Source: Erysipelotrichia bacterium | GTDB lineage: Bacteria > Bacillota_I > Bacilli_A > Erysipelotrichales > Erysipelotrichaceae | Assembly: GCA_009929095.1 (NCBI GenBank) | Contig: SABF01000069.1 | Coordinates: forward strand, 1 to 7,570 | Length of the DNA: 7,570 bases | Direction: 5' to 3' | Shown: positions 4,776 to 7,570 of the stretch, in pieces | Numbering within the stretch: the first letter of the stretch is position 1 | How the letters are laid out: each line of letters begins with the position of its first letter | Notes under the pieces: generated by a model | Told to the model about the DNA's origin: nothing | The model's input: the letters and a program-made list of their open reading frames with translations, nothing else | The model's database searches: none | Program-made: the position numbers and the translations under genes

Positions 4776-6050
4776 TCACTTTCTAAGTTCCGGATATTCT
4801 TTTTCCAGAAGAGAAAGCATTAGATCACTGATCTGAGGATCAAACTGTTTTCCACGCAGACTGCTGAATTCTTGATAAATCTCAGCGGGATCTTTCGCTG
4901 TAGAGTAGACCCTGCTTCTGCTCATGGCATCATAGGCATCAGCAACGCCGATGATACGGGCAATCAGCGGAATACTCATACCGGCCAGTCCGTCCGGATA
5001 CCCATTGCCATCCCAGCGTTCATGATGCCAGCGGGCAGCTTGCTGAATTTCCGGTACCAGCGTGATTTTGCTGGTGATTGTTTCTCCAATAAGGGTATGC
5101 GTCTTGATGATGTCATACTCTTCCTGATTCAGTCTGCCCGGTTTATTCAGAATAGATTTTCTGATGCCGATTTTTCCTACATCATGAAGCATGGCAGCGT
5201 AGTACAGATTCTGACGCTGCTCCGGTTTCATATTCATCATTTCGGCCAGCTGGATTGAAATCTCGGATACTCTGGCAGAATGGCCTTCTGTATACTCATC
5301 CTTGGCTTCAATGGCGGAAGTCAGTGATTCAATCGTCTGTTTGGTGATCTCCGTCACCTGCCTGTTCTTTTCTTTCAGAATCGTGATCATCTCATTGGAA
5401 TCCAGGATGATGCAAAGCATGACAAGACAGGCAACGCTGTAGAAGAAAATATCAAAGTTGACAATCCGAAGTTTGAAATTGATAAGCGCTCCAAGGGCAG
5501 AAAACAGAATCAGCAGACAGGCAGTCCACATCGCTGTTCCGGAAATAGACTTCCGGCGATGATAGAGAAGGAAGAATCCATAGGCCAGATAGAACAATGC
5601 TATCAGATGATAGGGAATGCTCATGGGGCCGCTGTGAATCACAAATTCCGTATCATAGTAGGTGATCGGATGATACTGGGGAAATAAAAAACCGGCCGCA
5701 AGTGCGGTAATCATCGGCAGAGAGAGCAGGATCAGCGGCATAGATCTGTGATTCTTATTCTGATTAAGATTTGCCAGGACTCTGGCATAGATTGCGACAA
5801 GGTAGGAAACGGAAAGTTTCAGATAAACTCCGATTGTGTGTACAGTTTCAAGAGACAGCAGCCTGTCCTTGTAGTGAGGCGCATTCGCGGTGTCTGTTAT
5901 ATCCAGAGCTATTGCCGACATAATTAAAACAGCCGGAAACAGAAAGAACAGCTTGTTTTCCGGTCGATCTAAATGTTTGGATACACGGATGATCAGGATA
6001 CCGATAATCAGTGTATCGATCATAACTGACGCAAGTGTGAAAGGACTCAT
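4776..6050 (-). CDS. Seven-helix membrane HD-GYP protein, predicted cyclic-di-GMP phosphodiesterase
   Basis: A 424-residue membrane protein. The N-terminal half shows about seven hydrophobic helices (roughly 2-22, 34-52, 70-93, 104-123, 145-165, 172-191, 199-217), then a short linking helix (218-245) and a cytosolic HD-GYP domain. That domain has GHSARV (H257), LHDVGK (H289-D290, K293), H318, HHERWDGNGYPDGL (H342-H343 and the GYP at 350-352), VADAYDAM (D371) and KQFDP (401-405). These are all the residues expected of an active HD-GYP enzyme, which hydrolyses cyclic-di-GMP to pGpG and GMP. The Glu four residues before the first His, typical of three-metal members, is Tyr here, so a two-metal centre is inferred. 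The start at 6050 is chosen because GGAG lies five bases upstream and the longer reading to 6296 would overlap the divergent gene. The membrane part is an unrecognised sensor. Confidence 0.9.
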   Translation of the reverse strand: MSPFTLASVMIDTLIIGILIIRVSKHLDRPENKLFFLFPAVLIMSAIALDITDTANAPHYKDRLLSLETVHTIGVYLKLSVSYLVAIYARVLANLNQNKNHRSMPLILLSLPMITALAAGFLFPQYHPITYYDTEFVIHSGPMSIPYHLIALFYLAYGFFLLYHRRKSISGTAMWTACLLILFSALGALINFKLRIVNFDIFFYSVACLVMLCIILDSNEMITILKEKNRQVTEITKQTIESLTSAIEAKDEYTEGHSARVSEISIQLAEMMNMKPEQRQNLYYAAMLHDVGKIGIRKSILNKPGRLNQEEYDIIKTHTLIGETITSKITLVPEIQQAARWHHERWDGNGYPDGLAGMSIPLIARIIGVADAYDAMSRSRVYSTAKDPAEIYQEFSSLRGKQFDPQISDLMLSLLEKEYPELRK

Positions 6051-6055
6051 AGGCG

Positions 6056-6059
6056 CTCC
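6056..6059 (-). promoter_or_regulatory. Ribosome binding site fixing the HD-GYP start
   Basis: GGAG on the minus strand lies five bases before the ATG at 6048-6050. The next in-frame ATG (6021-6023) has none, and the open frame beyond 6050 runs into the divergent nucleotidase gene. Confidence 0.5.
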
Positions 6060-6066
6060 GATACAT

Positions 6067-6095
6067 ATTTTACCTGATAGAAAAGTATTTGTAAC
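6067..6095 (-). promoter_or_regulatory. Candidate promoter of the HD-GYP gene
   Basis: GTTACA (6090-6095, four of six to TTGACA), a 17-base spacer and TAAAAT (6067-6072, five of six to TATAAT). Initiation near 6060 would leave a leader of only about ten bases, just enough for the GGAG site. Confidence 0.4.
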
Positions 6096-6119
6096 TACTG
6101 GTATGCCATTTGCAGTCAA

Positions 6120-6128
6120 TGATATACT
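6120..6128 (+). promoter_or_regulatory. Extended -10 promoter of the 5'-nucleotidase gene
   Basis: TGATATACT matches the extended -10 form TGnTATAAT with one change. Initiation near 6135 gives a leader of about 20 bases that contains the AGGGGG ribosome binding site. No clear -35 is seen. It lies back to back with the HD-GYP promoter. Confidence 0.45.
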
Positions 6129-6156
6129 GATTATGTTTATTTCAGGGGGCCATACG

Positions 6157-7570
6157 ATGATCATAATTAAGAAGCTGATGACAGTTCTGCTGACTGCAGC
6201 AATGTTTGCCGGATGCACGGCAGCTCCGACATCTGCGAATAGTGAAACTGCAGCTGTTATTCTGTTTACTAATGATGTACACGGAAGAATCATCAATGAT
6301 ACTTCTGAACCGAGCTGGGGCCTGGCGAGAGTTGCCAGAGAAAAGCAGAAACTGATTGAGGAAGGGTATGATACATTCCTTTTCTCAGCGGGTGATGATA
6401 CTCAGGGTGAACCTATTGTAAATCTTGATATGGGAGTTTCAGTGATCAGGTTTATGAGTGAAGCCGGATATGACCTGATGCAAGCGGGCAATCATGAGTT
6501 TGATTATGGATCTGATCAGCTTCTGAAGAATGCTCAGACAGCAGATTTTCCGATTCTGGCAGCGAATATCACAAGAACATCAGATGGAACACTTCTGCTG
6601 GATGCGAATCATATCTTTGAAACATCCAGCGGCATGAAGATCGGCGTGTTCGGTCTTGAAACACCGCAGACAATGACCGGAACTTCACCGAAGAATGTTG
6701 AAGGCCTCTCCTTTGCTCAGGGAGAAGATCTGTACCAGTGTGCACAGAATCAGATTGATGAATTAAAGAAACAGGGCTGTGATCTGATTGTCTGTCTTGG
6801 TCATCTTGGCGTCTATGATTCCGCTTCTCCGAATCGATCCATCGATGTCATTGAAAACACCAAAGGGATTAATGTGCTGATTGATGGACACAGTCATACG
6901 GAAGTCAATGAGATGGTGAACGATACACTGCTGGTGCAGACCGGCTGCAATGGACACAATCTTGGCCGGATGACAATCAAAGCGAATGGACATGTGGAAG
7001 CAAAACTGATTCCGGCGGCTGACCAGGATGCAGAGCTTGCCACGGAGATCTCTGATTACAATAAAGAGATCAATCAGACATTTTCAGAAGTGATTGCAAG
7101 TTCAGCAGTTGATCTTGACGGTGCGAAGGAAGACCTGCGCTCCAGAGAAACCAATCTCGGTGACTTTACAGCGGATGCGGTAATGTATGCGGCATCGGCG
7201 AATTCTGCAGAGCATGTGGATGCGTGCATTCTCAACGGCGGTTCAATCAGAGATTCCATTGCCAAGGGTGATATCAGCTGGCTTACCATAAAGAGTGTGT
7301 TTCCGTTTGGCAATTCAGTTGTCACTCTGAAAGTAACCGGTGCAGAACTGCTGGAAGCACTGGAAGCTGCGACATTCAGTCTTCCGGATGCACTGGTTGC
7401 ATTCCCTCAGGTATCCGGTTTAGAGTTCACAGTAGATACTTCAGTGGCCTATGAAAATGGAGAAGAATATCCGAATTCTTCTTACTATAAACCGGCCAGG
7501 CCTGGTTCCAGAGTTACGATCCAGAGTGTCGGCGGTCGAAATTTCAATCCGGATGACCTCTATGTAATTG
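6157..7570 (+). CDS. Lipoprotein 5'-nucleotidase / bifunctional metallophosphatase (C-terminus cut by window edge)
   Basis: 471 codons are visible and the frame is open to the right edge. The N-terminus MIIIKKLMTVLLTAAMFAGC is a lipoprotein signal peptide with lipobox FAGC (Cys20), so the enzyme should be anchored outside the membrane. The metallophosphoesterase domain shows TNDVHGR (D40, H42), SAGDDTQGEP (D80), AGNHEFDYG (N112, H113), LGHLG (H216) and DGHSH (H245, H247). The 5'-nucleotidase C-terminal domain begins near 312, with SRETNLGDFTADAV (329-342), NGGSIR (360-365), FPFGN (382-386) and FPQVSGLEF (416-424). This is the UshA/YfkN-type architecture: two metals hydrolyse nucleotides, and often cyclic nucleotides or UDP-sugars, to nucleosides for uptake. 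AGGGGG at 6144-6149 precedes the ATG by seven bases. A full-length family member is commonly 500 or more residues, so little is missing unless it carries cell-wall anchoring or repeat domains further on. Exact substrate not determined. Confidence 0.92.
   Translation, partial: MIIIKKLMTVLLTAAMFAGCTAAPTSANSETAAVILFTNDVHGRIINDTSEPSWGLARVAREKQKLIEEGYDTFLFSAGDDTQGEPIVNLDMGVSVIRFMSEAGYDLMQAGNHEFDYGSDQLLKNAQTADFPILAANITRTSDGTLLLDANHIFETSSGMKIGVFGLETPQTMTGTSPKNVEGLSFAQGEDLYQCAQNQIDELKKQGCDLIVCLGHLGVYDSASPNRSIDVIENTKGINVLIDGHSHTEVNEMVNDTLLVQTGCNGHNLGRMTIKANGHVEAKLIPAADQDAELATEISDYNKEINQTFSEVIASSAVDLDGAKEDLRSRETNLGDFTADAVMYAASANSAEHVDACILNGGSIRDSIAKGDISWLTIKSVFPFGNSVVTLKVTGAELLEALEAATFSLPDALVAFPQVSGLEFTVDTSVAYENGEEYPNSSYYKPARPGSRVTIQSVGGRNFNPDDLYVI

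Noticed and set aside
4872..5258. 128-codon plus-strand frame
   Set aside because: Opposite strand of the conserved HD-GYP catalytic domain; no motif and no ribosome binding site.
6051..6296. In-frame extension of the HD-GYP gene to 506 residues
   Set aside because: It would run 140 bases into the divergent nucleotidase, whose signal peptide and ribosome binding site are clear; the ATG at 6050 has GGAG at the right distance.
1..7570. CRISPR array, phage genes, defence system
   Set aside because: No regularly spaced repeats, nuclease, helicase, reverse transcriptase or toxin-antitoxin motifs were found in any reading of the window.

Overview
The window looks like a chromosomal segment of a mid-GC Gram-positive gut-type bacterium (Bacillota). 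Supporting signs are strong AGGAGG-like ribosome binding sites, short spacers, a tRNA with an encoded CCA end, a TnpV-type mobile-element cassette, and proteins of Lachnospiraceae/Erysipelotrichia style. The family-level placement is an impression, not a measurement.

Left part (1-639, minus strand): the edge of a mobile element carries the start of a tnpV-like gene (cut by the window) behind a 61-codon conserved small gene, with a good promoter and translational coupling. A structured noncoding block with a likely intrinsic terminator follows (about 419-547). Next comes a tRNA-Ala(CGC) gene with its own extended -10 promoter. The tRNA 3' end faces the mobile element, as expected for a tRNA-associated insertion site, but no second att copy is visible.

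Middle left (669-1771): trmD on the minus strand stands alone, without rimM on its upstream side in this window or rplS on its downstream side. It is recognisable as TrmD but has several substitutions around the catalytic Asp and the linker. A 368-base gap separates it from the divergent operon on the right.

Middle (1772-4695, plus strand): a 645-aa cytosolic protein joins a ParB/sulfiredoxin-like domain to a BMP-type periplasmic-binding-protein fold and has no signal peptide. Its stop overlaps the start of a calcineurin-like metallophosphoesterase (ATGA). A small eight-cysteine protein follows 60 bases later. A long bidirectional hairpin terminator closes the block.

Right part (4776-7570): a seven-helix membrane HD-GYP protein (predicted cyclic-di-GMP phosphodiesterase, minus strand) is divergent from a lipoprotein 5'-nucleotidase/metallophosphatase (plus strand, cut by the right edge). 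About 106 bases with two candidate promoters lie between them. The two would act at successive steps: cyclic-di-GMP turnover inside the cell and nucleotide hydrolysis outside it, though a functional link is only inferred.

The strongest candidates for something undescribed are the ParB-like/BMP fusion with its coupled phosphoesterase and Cys-rich neighbour, and the divergent TrmD.
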